34,604 nt of DNA, from the NCBI GenBank assembly GCA_002239005.1, contig MPNL01000035.1, positions 1 to 34,604 on the forward strand, in the 5' to 3' direction. Position numbers and translations under genes: made by a program. Below the pieces are notes generated by a model that saw nothing but the letters and a program-made list of their open reading frames with translations, was not told the DNA's origin and ran no database searches. The DNA is from Truepera sp. bin119 (lineage in GTDB: Bacteria > Deinococcota > Deinococci > Deinococcales > Trueperaceae). This document shows positions 1 to 7,516 of the stretch, piece after piece; the stretch's first letter is position 1; each line of letters begins with the position of its first letter.

Positions 1-71
1 CGTACCCGCTCCAGGTGCGCGATACAGGCGTGCTGGTCGGGAAAACTCTTGAAAACTGACACGATGTTCAT
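1..71 (-). CDS. IS1595-type transposase, N-terminal fragment cut by the window edge
   Basis: Reading leftwards from the ATG at 71, the frame stays open to the edge and gives about 23 residues beginning MNIVSVFKSFPDQHACIAHL. The pattern of a short hydrophobic start, FPD, AC, then HLE.VR is that of the N-terminus of IS1595-family transposases, which continue with a Cys-Cys zinc ribbon. That ribbon would lie outside the window, so the family call rests on the first residues only. An AAGG stretch lies directly before the ATG, and a good promoter sits upstream at 78-106. The transposase would cut and join DNA at the element ends. Whether the copy is intact cannot be seen. Confidence 0.55.
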   Translation of the reverse strand, partial: MNIVSVFKSFPDQHACIAHLERV

Positions 72-77
72 GTCCTT

Positions 78-106
78 ATTGTGGCATGAATGGGCTCAAA
101 AGTCAA
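78..106 (-). promoter_or_regulatory. sigma-70-type promoter of the IS1595-type transposase
   Basis: On the minus strand TTGACT (106-101) is followed after exactly 17 bases by CACAAT (83-78). The -35 box matches the consensus at 5 of 6 positions and the -10 box at 4 of 6. The start codon at 71 would be almost leaderless. The region also contains GGGCT...AGCCC, a small inverted repeat that may belong to the element end, so the IS boundary is probably close to 110. Confidence 0.5.
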
Positions 107-247
107 GCCCGTAACCGCTCATTCCGTTCCCGGATTCGCTTGAGGGTAGGCTCGCCCAGGTAGAAGTGTCTGGCGGGCCACAAAGAAGGAACATGGTAAG
201 ATGTCGGTGGTCCCTCGCTAGCCCAATTATCGCAGGCGACGACCTCC

Positions 248-263
248 TACGTATCCATACGTA
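248..263. promoter_or_regulatory. perfect inverted repeat before the transketolase-family gene
   Basis: TACGTAT, two bases, ATACGTA form a perfect 7+7 palindrome 62 bases before the start codon at 325. It has the size of a dimeric repressor site. No regulator gene is adjacent, and no clear -35/-10 pair was found around it. The rest of the gap 107-324 holds no gene that I can support. Confidence 0.35.
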
Positions 264-324
264 ACACTTTCCATAGGTACCCACGTGCGTGAGTACGTGC
301 CGCCTGTGCGCAAAGGAGTCCAGC

Positions 325-2229
325 ATGGCCTTTCCCCTCGACACCAGCAGCTACCGCCCACTCTCGCTCAACCTCGCCGACTGTGGCCTGAGCAAGGAGC
401 AACGGTGCCAGTGGGAGACCAACATCGGCCTAGTGCGGGATGTCATCGTCTTTTTCACCGCTGTAGCCGGTGCTCGGGGCCTGTCGGGCCACACCGGGGG
501 GGCCTTCGACATCGTGCCCGAGGCGCTCTTGGCCGACGGCTTCATCCGCAGCAGCGGAAAGATCTACCCTATTCTCTTCGACGAGGCCGGTCACCGCGTC
601 GCGCTCCAGTACGCCATGGCGGCATTCAACGGCATTCTCCCCTTCGAGGAGCTGCTCCACTACCGGGAGGAGGGGTACGGCCTCCACGGCCACCCCGAGA
701 TCGAGCGTGAACTAGGCGTATATTTTGCCTCAGGGCGTCTCGGCCACCTGTGGCCGTACGTCAACGGCGTGGCGCTAGGGAACCCCGGCACGGCGGTCCT
801 GCTGTTCAGCAGCGACGGCTCGCAGATGGAGGGTAATGACGCCGAAGCTGCCCGGATAGCAGTGGCCCAGAGGCTCAATGTCAAGATCCTGATCGACGAC
901 AACAACGTCACCATCGCCGGTCACCCCAAGGAGTACCTGCCAGGCTTCGGTCTTGCCCCCACCTTAGCGGGTCACGGTCTGCACGTCGACAGCGGCAATG
1001 GAGAGGACCTCGACGACCTCTACGCCCGCTTCCGCCGCGCTCTGCTCAGCGACGGACCGGTAGCACTCATCAATGAGCGGCCGATGGCACCGGGACTTCC
1101 CGAGATCGAAGGTGGCACCGCCGGGCACGACGTGATCAGCACCAGGGCGGCGACCGCGCACCTCGCGGCGAGGGGACACGCAAAGGCGGTAGCCTACCTC
1201 GAGTCCGTGGCTAAGCACGCGCCGCGGCCACGGCGCTACCGCGGTAGCAGCGAGGAGGTCGCTTCGAACCGGAAGACCTTCGGCACAGTCCTCTCCGACC
1301 TGCTCGACCGCCTACCACCCGAGCAGCGTAGTGAGCGGGTGCGGGTGATCGACACGGATCTGGAGGGGTCGACCGGCCTAAACACCGTCCACCAGCGGCA
1401 CCCCGAGGTGTTCATCAGCAGCGGCATCATGGAGCGCGCCAACTTCTCCGCTGCCGCTGGCTTCGGTTCCGAGAGGGGCAGGGTGGGGGTGTTCTCCACC
1501 TTCTCGGCTTTTCTTGAGATGGTGATCTCTGAGATCACCATGGCCCGGCTCAACGAGGCCAACGTCCTCAGCCACTTCTCGCACGCCGGCACCGACGCTA
1601 TCGCCGACAACACCTGTCACTTTGGAATCAACGTGTTCTTCGCCGACAACGGCCTCTCCAACCAGGCACCCACACCGCTCTACTTCCCGGCCGATCCCCT
1701 CCAACTCCGCACCATTGTCGAGCGGGTCCTCTGGGACCAGGGGCTCCGGTTCCTGTTCAGCACGCGCTCCGAGGTGCCGTACATCCTCACCCAGGGTGGC
1801 GAGCGCCTGTTCGACCCAGAGCGGGGCTACACCTTCGAACCGGGGCGCGATGAGATCGTCCGAGCGGGGAGCGCCGGTTGGGTGGTTAGCTTCGGAGAGA
1901 TGCTCTACCGAGCGCTCGACGCCGTGGAGACGCTGCGGGCGGAGGGGCTCGATGTCGGGCTGATCAACAAGCCGACGCTGAACGCGGTCGACGAGGAGAT
2001 CATGGCGCGGTTGGGTAGGTCTCCGCTCGTCCTGGTTGTGGAGGGATTGAATATCCGCACCGGCCTTGGGAGCCGCTTCGGTACCTGGCTACTCGAGCGC
2101 GGCTTCAGCCCACGCTACGCCTACATGGGCGTCCAACGAACGGGCCTCGGCGGCACTTGGGCGCAGATCCCAGGCCAGGGGCTGGCCCCTGAGGACATCG
2201 CCGCCCGCGTGCGAGAACTCGCCAGCTGA
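325..2229 (+). CDS. transketolase-family thiamine-diphosphate enzyme
   Basis: The 634-residue protein has the full three-part layout of transketolase (usual length 620-670). The N-terminal ThDP domain has the SDGSQMEG motif at D164-G165 with the closing DDNN at 192-195, the D-G...N metal and diphosphate signature. The pyrimidine domain starts near residue 330 and carries the likely catalytic glutamate E370 in IMERANFSAA. A C-terminal transketolase fold follows from about 505. Such enzymes move two-carbon units between sugar phosphates in the cytoplasm. The usual GHPG loop is GHTGG here, so the substrate may not be the standard pentose phosphates. An upstream in-frame ATG at 289 exists, but AAAGGAG at 312-318, six bases before ATG 325, decides the start. 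The gene stands alone, and a palindrome at 248-263 may control it. Confidence 0.85.
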   Translation: MAFPLDTSSYRPLSLNLADCGLSKEQRCQWETNIGLVRDVIVFFTAVAGARGLSGHTGGAFDIVPEALLADGFIRSSGKIYPILFDEAGHRVALQYAMAAFNGILPFEELLHYREEGYGLHGHPEIERELGVYFASGRLGHLWPYVNGVALGNPGTAVLLFSSDGSQMEGNDAEAARIAVAQRLNVKILIDDNNVTIAGHPKEYLPGFGLAPTLAGHGLHVDSGNGEDLDDLYARFRRALLSDGPVALINERPMAPGLPEIEGGTAGHDVISTRAATAHLAARGHAKAVAYLESVAKHAPRPRRYRGSSEEVASNRKTFGTVLSDLLDRLPPEQRSERVRVIDTDLEGSTGLNTVHQRHPEVFISSGIMERANFSAAAGFGSERGRVGVFSTFSAFLEMVISEITMARLNEANVLSHFSHAGTDAIADNTCHFGINVFFADNGLSNQAPTPLYFPADPLQLRTIVERVLWDQGLRFLFSTRSEVPYILTQGGERLFDPERGYTFEPGRDEIVRAGSAGWVVSFGEMLYRALDAVETLRAEGLDVGLINKPTLNAVDEEIMARLGRSPLVLVVEGLNIRTGLGSRFGTWLLERGFSPRYAYMGVQRTGLGGTWAQIPGQGLAPEDIAARVRELAS

Positions 2230-2275
2230 CCTCATCTACGACTTTGGGAGGATGTGTTCATCACAGAATGTGCCC

Positions 2276-2281
2276 TATAGT
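2276..2281 (+). promoter_or_regulatory. probable -10 box for the DUF3352-like gene
   Basis: TATAGT matches the -10 consensus at 5 of 6 positions and lies about 65 bases before the start codon at 2347. No convincing -35 hexamer is present at the right distance, so this is a weak call. Confidence 0.3.
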
Positions 2282-2346
2282 TCGTTACGATGTGGACTCG
2301 GATCGCACCAGAACCCCTGCGGATCTGGCTACCGAAAGGAGGCTCC

Positions 2347-4074
2347 ATGCCCCACAGAATGCTGACTCTGCTCGCCCTGCTCGCCCTCCTTAGTACCGGG
2401 GCCGCCCAACAGTTCGGTCGGCTGCTACCCTCCGACTCGTTTCTGGCGCTCGGAATGCAGGATATTGCCAATCACGAGGCAAAGGTGCGGGTCTTCCTCG
2501 ATGAGCTCGAACGCCAGGGCGTCCTCTCCGCGCTCTCAGCGCTGTTCCCGAACGATGGACTGGAATCGTCTCTGGAGTTAGAAGGGGAATTGCCTCCGGA
2601 GTTAGAGGGGGTGGGGCTCCTCGACCTGCTCGGCCAAGAGGCCTGGGTCGCCGTTTCGGCTAGCTCCTTTAGCCCGCTACCGTCCGTCACCCTGCTGACC
2701 CGGACCGCCCCGAAAGCCACCGCCGCCATCGGCCGACTGATCGCGGGCGCTGCCTCGGAGCAACAAGTCCAGGCGCTCGCCGAAGGCGATGTCACCTTCT
2801 ATCAAGCCCAACTCGACACCGAAGACTTCCCGAACCTGGTCGCCTACGCGCAGGTCAACGATGTGCTGACGCTTAGCACCAACCCCGACACGCTGCGCGG
2901 GGTGCTCAGGCGGCTGGCGGGGAGTGGAGAGCCAAACTTAGCCTCGAGCGAGGGGTACGCGAGCACCTTCGGGAGGTTGGGGAGCGGTAACTTCTACCTC
3001 TACCTCGACTACGCTGCCATCGCTGCGCTGGTGACCCCCCTCGGCCAAGGGTTGGGACTTGACAAGCTCGTCTCCCGCCTCGGCACCGCACTCGACACGG
3101 CTGGCACCGCCGCCAGCGTGGTCCGCATCACCGCCACCGGTTTTAGCAGCGAGGGTGCCCAGGCCCTAAACAGCTCCAGCAACGATCCCGACCTGTTATC
3201 ACTACTGTCGAACCCGAACCCGGTGTCGCGTGAGGCGCTCGCCTTCGCACCCGCGACAGCCCTAAGTTTCGCAGCCATCCGCACCGACCTCACCGGCTGG
3301 TGGGACTACCTCAACGATCTGACCTCCAGCACCCTCGACTTAGAGGGTGATCTGCTGAACAGCCTGATCGAACTCTTAGGTATCGACCTGCGCTCGACCT
3401 TCTTCGATTGGGCCGGCAGCCAAGTGGCTACCATCTCCACCGGCGCTGCTGCCGTGGTGGAGCCGGGGGTCGCGGTCAACAACCTCCTCGGCGAGACCGT
3501 ATACCTGATCGAGACTACCGACCCGGCTGCTGCCCAGGCGGGGCTAGATCAGCTGCTAGCCGCTGTCGGGGAGGGTGTGGCCGCCTTCTCCGACCCGAGC
3601 GGCGGGGCAGGAAACCTCTCGATCAGTACTCGCGACATGGCCGGAGTGAAGGTCACCAGAATCGCGGTCATCCCTGGTATGACCCTCAGCTACGCTGTGG
3701 CCGATAACTTCGCCCTGATCGCCACCAGCGCCAACAGCATCGATGCGGTGCTGTCGGCGTTCGCGAGCGGAGTCTCCCTCCGACCCACTCTCGCGCCGCT
3801 CCTAGATGAGGTACCCAGCGACGCCCGCAGCTTCACACTGGCAGACACCCGTGCGACCTTGGAGAATGCAGCGCTTCAACTGACCAGCCAACTCCAACTC
3901 ACCGCCGGGCTAGGTGGAGCCAGCAACCTAGACTTCGACGCGGTGATGGAGGCCAGTCAGGCCCTCGAGCGATACCTCCTATTTGTGGCTTCACGGCTCG
4001 GTGGATCCCTCAGCTACAGCCAGGTCAAGGATGACATCATCTTCACCTTCAACCGGACCGAGATCAGCTGGTAG
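2347..4074 (+). CDS. exported DUF3352-like protein of unknown function
   Basis: The product has 575 residues. Residues 1-20 (MPHRMLTLLALLALLSTGAA) are a clear signal peptide with an AQQ cleavage region, so the protein is exported. The mature part begins LLPSDSFLALGMQD and repeats a pattern of 'levels of a protein that should not fail' typical of DUF3352-type proteins: alternating hydrophobic strands, TLSTNPDTL/ATSANSIDAVL repeats and a large Ser/Leu/Ala content. No catalytic motif is visible, and the function of the family is unknown. AAAGGAGG at 2335-2342 lies four bases before the ATG at 2347. Upstream in-frame codons from 2290 lack a ribosome site and would hide the signal peptide. A hairpin follows the stop, facing coaE. 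Confidence 0.65.
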   Translation: MPHRMLTLLALLALLSTGAAQQFGRLLPSDSFLALGMQDIANHEAKVRVFLDELERQGVLSALSALFPNDGLESSLELEGELPPELEGVGLLDLLGQEAWVAVSASSFSPLPSVTLLTRTAPKATAAIGRLIAGAASEQQVQALAEGDVTFYQAQLDTEDFPNLVAYAQVNDVLTLSTNPDTLRGVLRRLAGSGEPNLASSEGYASTFGRLGSGNFYLYLDYAAIAALVTPLGQGLGLDKLVSRLGTALDTAGTAASVVRITATGFSSEGAQALNSSSNDPDLLSLLSNPNPVSREALAFAPATALSFAAIRTDLTGWWDYLNDLTSSTLDLEGDLLNSLIELLGIDLRSTFFDWAGSQVATISTGAAAVVEPGVAVNNLLGETVYLIETTDPAAAQAGLDQLLAAVGEGVAAFSDPSGGAGNLSISTRDMAGVKVTRIAVIPGMTLSYAVADNFALIATSANSIDAVLSAFASGVSLRPTLAPLLDEVPSDARSFTLADTRATLENAALQLTSQLQLTAGLGGASNLDFDAVMEASQALERYLLFVASRLGGSLSYSQVKDDIIFTFNRTEISW

Positions 4075-4102
4075 GCGGTATACTGACTTCCATAATTCTG
4101 AT

Positions 4103-4134
4103 AGGTAGCCGGTCCCAGCTAGGGATCGGCACCT
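4103..4134. terminator. hairpin between convergent DUF3352-like gene and coaE
   Basis: AGGT (4103-4106) pairs with ACCT (4131-4134), and GCCGGTCCC (4108-4116) pairs with GGGATCGGC (4122-4130) through one G-T wobble, around a 5-base loop. There is no T-run on either side, so it may be a two-way terminator or an mRNA-end stabiliser. It overlaps the coaE stop codon at 4119. Confidence 0.45.
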
Positions 4135-4736
4135 ACCGCCCGTTGCAGCAGCCTGTTCCACAACCGATCGACTTCGCTCGCTAGGGCCTCAAGATCGTGG
4201 TCATTCGTCACCACGTAGTCGGCACGCTCGACCTTGTGTGCCAGGGGAAGCTGAGCAGCATCGCGCAAGCGGATCTCATCCGGGCTCAGGTCGCTGCGCG
4301 CCATCACCCGGACGATCCGTGACTCGAGCGGCGCGTCTACCACTACCACCCCGTCGAACTCCTCCTCTAGCCCCGTCTCGAAGAGGAGAGGGATGTCGTG
4401 AATCACCACCCCCGGCGGATCCGGTTGGACCTGCAGCGCGGCGACTCGCTCGGCGCGCGCACGCCGGACCCAAGGGTGGATAATCGCATTAAGTGCCCGG
4501 AGCGCCACCTCGTCGGCAAACACCCGTTCGGCAGTACGGGCGCGGTCCAGCCGACCACCCACCACTAGCTCAGGGCCGATCTCTTCGGCGATGCAGGCGA
4601 GTACCTCCGGATCCTCAGTGGCCAGCTGCGAAAGTCGGTCGGCGTCGATAGCCGCCGCTCCACGCGCTTCAAGGAGCCTCGCCACGGTCGACTTTCCCGA
4701 CCCGATATTGCCCGTGAGGCCGATCTGTAGGGTCAC
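4119..4736 (-). CDS. coaE: dephospho-CoA kinase
   Basis: The product (205 residues, same as the E. coli enzyme) phosphorylates the 3'-hydroxyl of dephospho-CoA with ATP, the last step of coenzyme A synthesis. The P-loop GNIGSGKST lies at residues 9-17, the AIDADRLS segment with the substrate-binding Asp follows at about 30-37, and the lid/helix region HDIPLLFETGLEEEFD is present near 120-135, ending with a VERADYVVTND stretch typical of CoaE. I chose the GTG at 4736 because it gives the family's normal N-terminus (VTLQIGLTG). The longer in-frame reading to 4922 has no ribosome site and adds sequence absent from the family. The start has only a G-rich run directly upstream (AGGGGG), so translation may be weak. 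It converges on the DUF3352-like gene. Confidence 0.92.
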   Translation of the reverse strand: MTLQIGLTGNIGSGKSTVARLLEARGAAAIDADRLSQLATEDPEVLACIAEEIGPELVVGGRLDRARTAERVFADEVALRALNAIIHPWVRRARAERVAALQVQPDPPGVVIHDIPLLFETGLEEEFDGVVVVDAPLESRIVRVMARSDLSPDEIRLRDAAQLPLAHKVERADYVVTNDHDLEALASEVDRLWNRLLQRAVGADP

Positions 4737-4934
4737 CCCCCTACTGTAGTTCACTGCGACAAGTTCGGGAACAGCGACGGTGCCAGGTCGAACGGTGTGA
4801 GTTCCTACTTTGGCCTCTCTGGCGCGCCCCCCGAATCGACTCCGTCCGCAATACGCCCCAAAGCCGGAGACCGGGGTCTTCATCGGCAGGGCGGCAGTCC
4901 AGAGACGACCCCCAGCCACCACTCGTTACAGCTT

Positions 4935-5274
4935 CCCCTGGCTGCGTCACTCGTTCGCCGCTGGCGCTTAAGCCGGACCGAAGCTGCGCGCTGCCCTGGA
5001 GAGGATCGGTGACTGGAGGGGGCAGATCAGCAAACGCCCCGCTCACCCCAAGGGCTTTTGAGATCTTAGCTCACCGCTGGGTGGTAGACCCGAAGCAAAA
5101 ACGGTCAGCAACGGACCCTACAGGTCCAACGAAGCCGCACTTGTCCATCTTTGGGAACCCTGGCTCGGACGCTGCCGAAGGCTTGCCAAAGACTGGGACA
5201 GAAGCGTCGCCTCGGTCGAGGCCTGGGTACTCATCGCCCACATACCTCCCCTTACCCGGCGCAAGGCATGGTAG
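4935..5274 (+). pseudogene. decayed IS5-family transposase, C-terminal half
   Basis: Reading across frames recovers the end of an IS5-type transposase. It shows FAAGA-stop-AGPKLRAALERIGDW (4960-5020), then ISKRPAHPKGF, a one-base shift, EILAHRWVV (5060-5090), an alien stretch of roughly 65 bases, and finally WLGRCRRLAKDWDRSVASVE followed by AWVLIAHI and TRRKAW up to the TAG at 5272-5274. The order HRWVV...WLGRCRRLAKDW...WILIAHIR.LTRR is the known IS5 C-terminus and includes the final Glu of the DDE triad region. A stop in the GGYAG motif, a frameshift at 5058 and an insertion make it dead. The N-terminal half and the element ends are not visible. Nothing further is seen from 4737 to 4935 or from 5275 to 5440. 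Confidence 0.7.
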
Positions 5275-5443
5275 GCAACGTAGAGTTTCGAACCAGACTC
5301 TCAAGATCAGCGAGGTCGTCGACACCCCGAACAGGATCGCCTCCCCACCCTCTCTGCCGACCCTGTTGCTGGAGTCAAGGCCACTCTAATCATCCCCGGC
5401 CCAGGCGAAGCGGCATCATCCCCTACCTCGGGGCCGCTCCCCT

Positions 5444-5449
5444 TACAAT
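5444..5449 (+). promoter_or_regulatory. -10 box of the CPBP gene, leaderless arrangement
   Basis: TACAAT matches the -10 consensus at 5 of 6 positions. It overlaps the ATG at 5448 and ends seven bases before the GTG at 5457, so a transcript started here would begin at or next to that GTG. Confidence 0.5.
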
Positions 5450-5456
5450 GCCCCTC

Positions 5457-6014
5457 GTGTTCGCCTTCTTTCGCCGGGTCCTACCCCTCTTTGCTCCCAG
5501 CCTCCTGCTCGGGCTACTCGGCGGAGTGTTGCTCCTGCTCCGACCTTTGCCCTACAAGAGGCAAGCAGACATCGTCATCATAGTGGCGCTAGGGGTGGTA
5601 CTCGCCATCGCCCTAGTGGTGGGCGCCCGAGTGCTCGAGCGGCTCCTCCCCTCATACCGCTTCGCACAGCAGCAGATGGAGCGGGCCCTGCGGCCACTGC
5701 GACTCACCCGCCTCCAAGCACTGCTGCTGGCGGCAGTCACCTCGGTCGCAGAGGAACTCTTCTTCCGCGGGGCGCTACTCTCACTCATCGGCGTATGGGG
5801 GCAGGCGCTAGCGTTCGGATTGCTGCACCCCGCCACCCGTCGTGGCTGGAGCTACAGCGCCTACACCGCAGTCGCAGGATTGATCTTCGGCTACACTACG
5901 CTGCTGACCGGGAGCCTATGGGCAGCCGTAGTAGCTCACTTCCTGATCAACACCCAGGGGTTCTTCGAACTGCGGAGGCGGTCGAAGCGCCTCTCCCAAC
6001 CCCGGAACAGCTGA
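5457..6014 (+). CDS. CPBP-family intramembrane metalloprotease
   Basis: The 185-residue membrane protein carries the three CPBP (CAAX protease/bacteriocin-processing, Abi) motifs in order: EE-x3-R in VAEELFFRGALL, F-x3-H in FGLLHPATR, and H-x3-N in HFLINTQG. The Glu and His residues bind the catalytic metal within the membrane. At least five hydrophobic segments are visible, beginning with a long one at the N-terminus. In bacteria these proteins process membrane-attached substrates, but the target here is unknown. GTG 5457 is preferred because the -10 box TACAAT ends seven bases before it and runs over the alternative ATG at 5448. The in-frame reading back to 5151 runs through the IS5 relic and is not coding. 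Neither start has a Shine-Dalgarno. Confidence 0.8.
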   Translation: MFAFFRRVLPLFAPSLLLGLLGGVLLLLRPLPYKRQADIVIIVALGVVLAIALVVGARVLERLLPSYRFAQQQMERALRPLRLTRLQALLLAAVTSVAEELFFRGALLSLIGVWGQALAFGLLHPATRRGWSYSAYTAVAGLIFGYTTLLTGSLWAAVVAHFLINTQGFFELRRRSKRLSQPRNS

Positions 6015-6018
6015 CGGC

Positions 6019-7195
6019 TCAGCCCAAGAACGCCCAGATCCTCTCCACCGCTCGGGCCAGCACCTCCGGCTCGCGAACCAGTGCGAAGCGGACGTAGCCC
6101 TCGCCGCGCGCGCCGAAGCCTCGGCCGGGGGCCAGGCACACCCCGGTCTCGCGCGCCAGCGCAATCGTGAAAGCGAACGAGTCCTCATAACCCTTTAGGC
6201 AGTCGTGTCCACACGTACATGCTGGCCTGCGGGAGCGGCGTCTCCCACCCCACGCGGTTGAGATGTGTAACCAGCGCGTCGCGCCTCGACTCGTACACCG
6301 CGGCGTCCCGGCGCAGGTGCTCCCGCGGCTGCGTCAAGGCTGCAACCGCAGCGCGCTGGATGCCCAGGTACTGGTTAAAATCGACAGCGCCCTTCACCCG
6401 CGCCAGCGCCGCCACGGCGTCGGCGTTGCCGATCGCCCAGCCCACCCTGAAGCCGCCCATGTGGAAGCTCTTGCTGCAGGAGAAGAGCTCCACACCGATC
6501 TCCAAGCCGCCCGGAAGGGCCAGAATGGAGGGGGCCTCGTAGCCGCCGTAAACCATATCCACATAGGGGAAGTCGTGGATGGGCAGGATGTCGTTGTCGA
6601 TGCAGAAATCCACCGCCTCGCGCAAGAACACCTCGCTGGCAACGGCAGCTGTGGGGTTATTCGGATAGTTGAGCACCATTGCCCGGGCCTTGCGCGCCGC
6701 CTCAGTGGAGACCGCGGAGAGATCCGGCAGGAAGCCCCTCTGCTCCTCAAGCGCCAGAGGGGTGACGTCTAGACCAGCAATGGCCACCACCCCAAAGTAG
6801 GAGGGGTAGGCAGGATCGGGCAACAGAATCGTGTCGCCAGGATCGGTGGTGGCAAGCAGCAGGTTCGCAAATCCCTCCTGCGCACCGATCAGAACCAGCA
6901 CGTTCGTGTCGGGGTCGACGGGATAGCGGTAGCGCCCAGCATACCAGTTGGCAGCCGCCTCACGTAGCTCACGGGCACAGGCATGAAGGCGGTAGCCATA
7001 GGTTGAGGGATCGGCGATCGCCTCCCTCACGGCCACGAGCACCTCCGGCGGCGGGGAGAGGTCGGAGGAACCGATCGATAGATCGATGATGTCGAGCCCG
7101 CGGCTTGCAGCCTCGCTTTTGGCCTCGTCCATAGTCGCGAACATACTGACCGGCATCGCCGCGGCACGCCGAGAGGCCCAGCGGTCTCTACCCAT
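6019..7195 (-). pseudogene. class I PLP aminotransferase (LL-diaminopimelate aminotransferase-like) with a late frameshift
   Basis: This fold-type I aminotransferase would be 391 residues if the frame were whole. The uninterrupted frame from ATG 7195 shows the N-terminal IIDLSIGSSDLSPP loop, LIGAQEGFANLL, the cofactor-contacting NYPNNPTAA, HDFPYVDMVY and the PLP-lysine motif SCSKSFHMGGFRVG. At 6190/6189 one extra T (GGGTTATGAG instead of GGGTATGAG) shifts the frame into a stop at 6185. The missing 60 residues continue perfectly in the next frame (GYEDSFAFTIALA to EVLARAVERIWAFLG, stop at 6019). Such enzymes transfer amino groups to a 2-oxo acid; the closest relatives I recognise make LL-diaminopimelate, but the substrate cannot be fixed from sequence. 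The lesion may be a sequencing error. TAGACT lies seven bases before the ATG. Confidence 0.8.
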
Positions 7196-7202
7196 TTCCC
7201 CG

Positions 7203-7208
7203 AGTCTA
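7203..7208 (-). promoter_or_regulatory. -10 box of the aminotransferase gene, leaderless arrangement
   Basis: TAGACT on the minus strand (7208-7203) is separated from the ATG at 7195 by seven bases. A GGGGAA run lies between, so a weak Shine-Dalgarno is an alternative reading. No -35 box is seen. Confidence 0.5.
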
Positions 7209-7210
7209 CC

Positions 7211-7504
7211 GCAAAGCCCAGCCCCACCGATTCCCAACATCAGATCCTCCCCCCGAGGTGGCATTCCCTCCCCTGCTCGAGACAGCCCACCGGAGTAGAG
7301 TTGCCCCCAGGAGCTTTGCCAGGTCGTCCAGTAGAGGGCTTCGCCCCGCCTTCACAGCCCCTCACCCTTATCCCTCTGGGCAACAGCTACTGCCTTTGCG
7401 GTCGACAGCATGAACCTCCAACGCGTCTGCGACTCTGCCAGCCGGTCCGCGCCAACCTCCCAAGGGGGCACGAGGAGCTGTGTCCCGTTCTGTGGGTCCC
7501 GGGG
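7211..7504. other. divergent intergenic region without a recognised gene
   Basis: This spacer between the divergent aminotransferase and nuclease genes holds only their two TAGACT boxes at its ends. Short open frames exist but have neither ribosome sites nor recognisable sequence. Confidence 0.5.
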
Positions 7505-7510
7505 TAGACT
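7505..7510 (+). promoter_or_regulatory. -10 box of the secreted nuclease gene, leaderless arrangement
   Basis: TAGACT ends six bases before the ATG at 7517, the spacing expected when transcription starts on the start codon. No Shine-Dalgarno is present. Confidence 0.55.
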
Positions 7511-7516
7511 ACCGGC

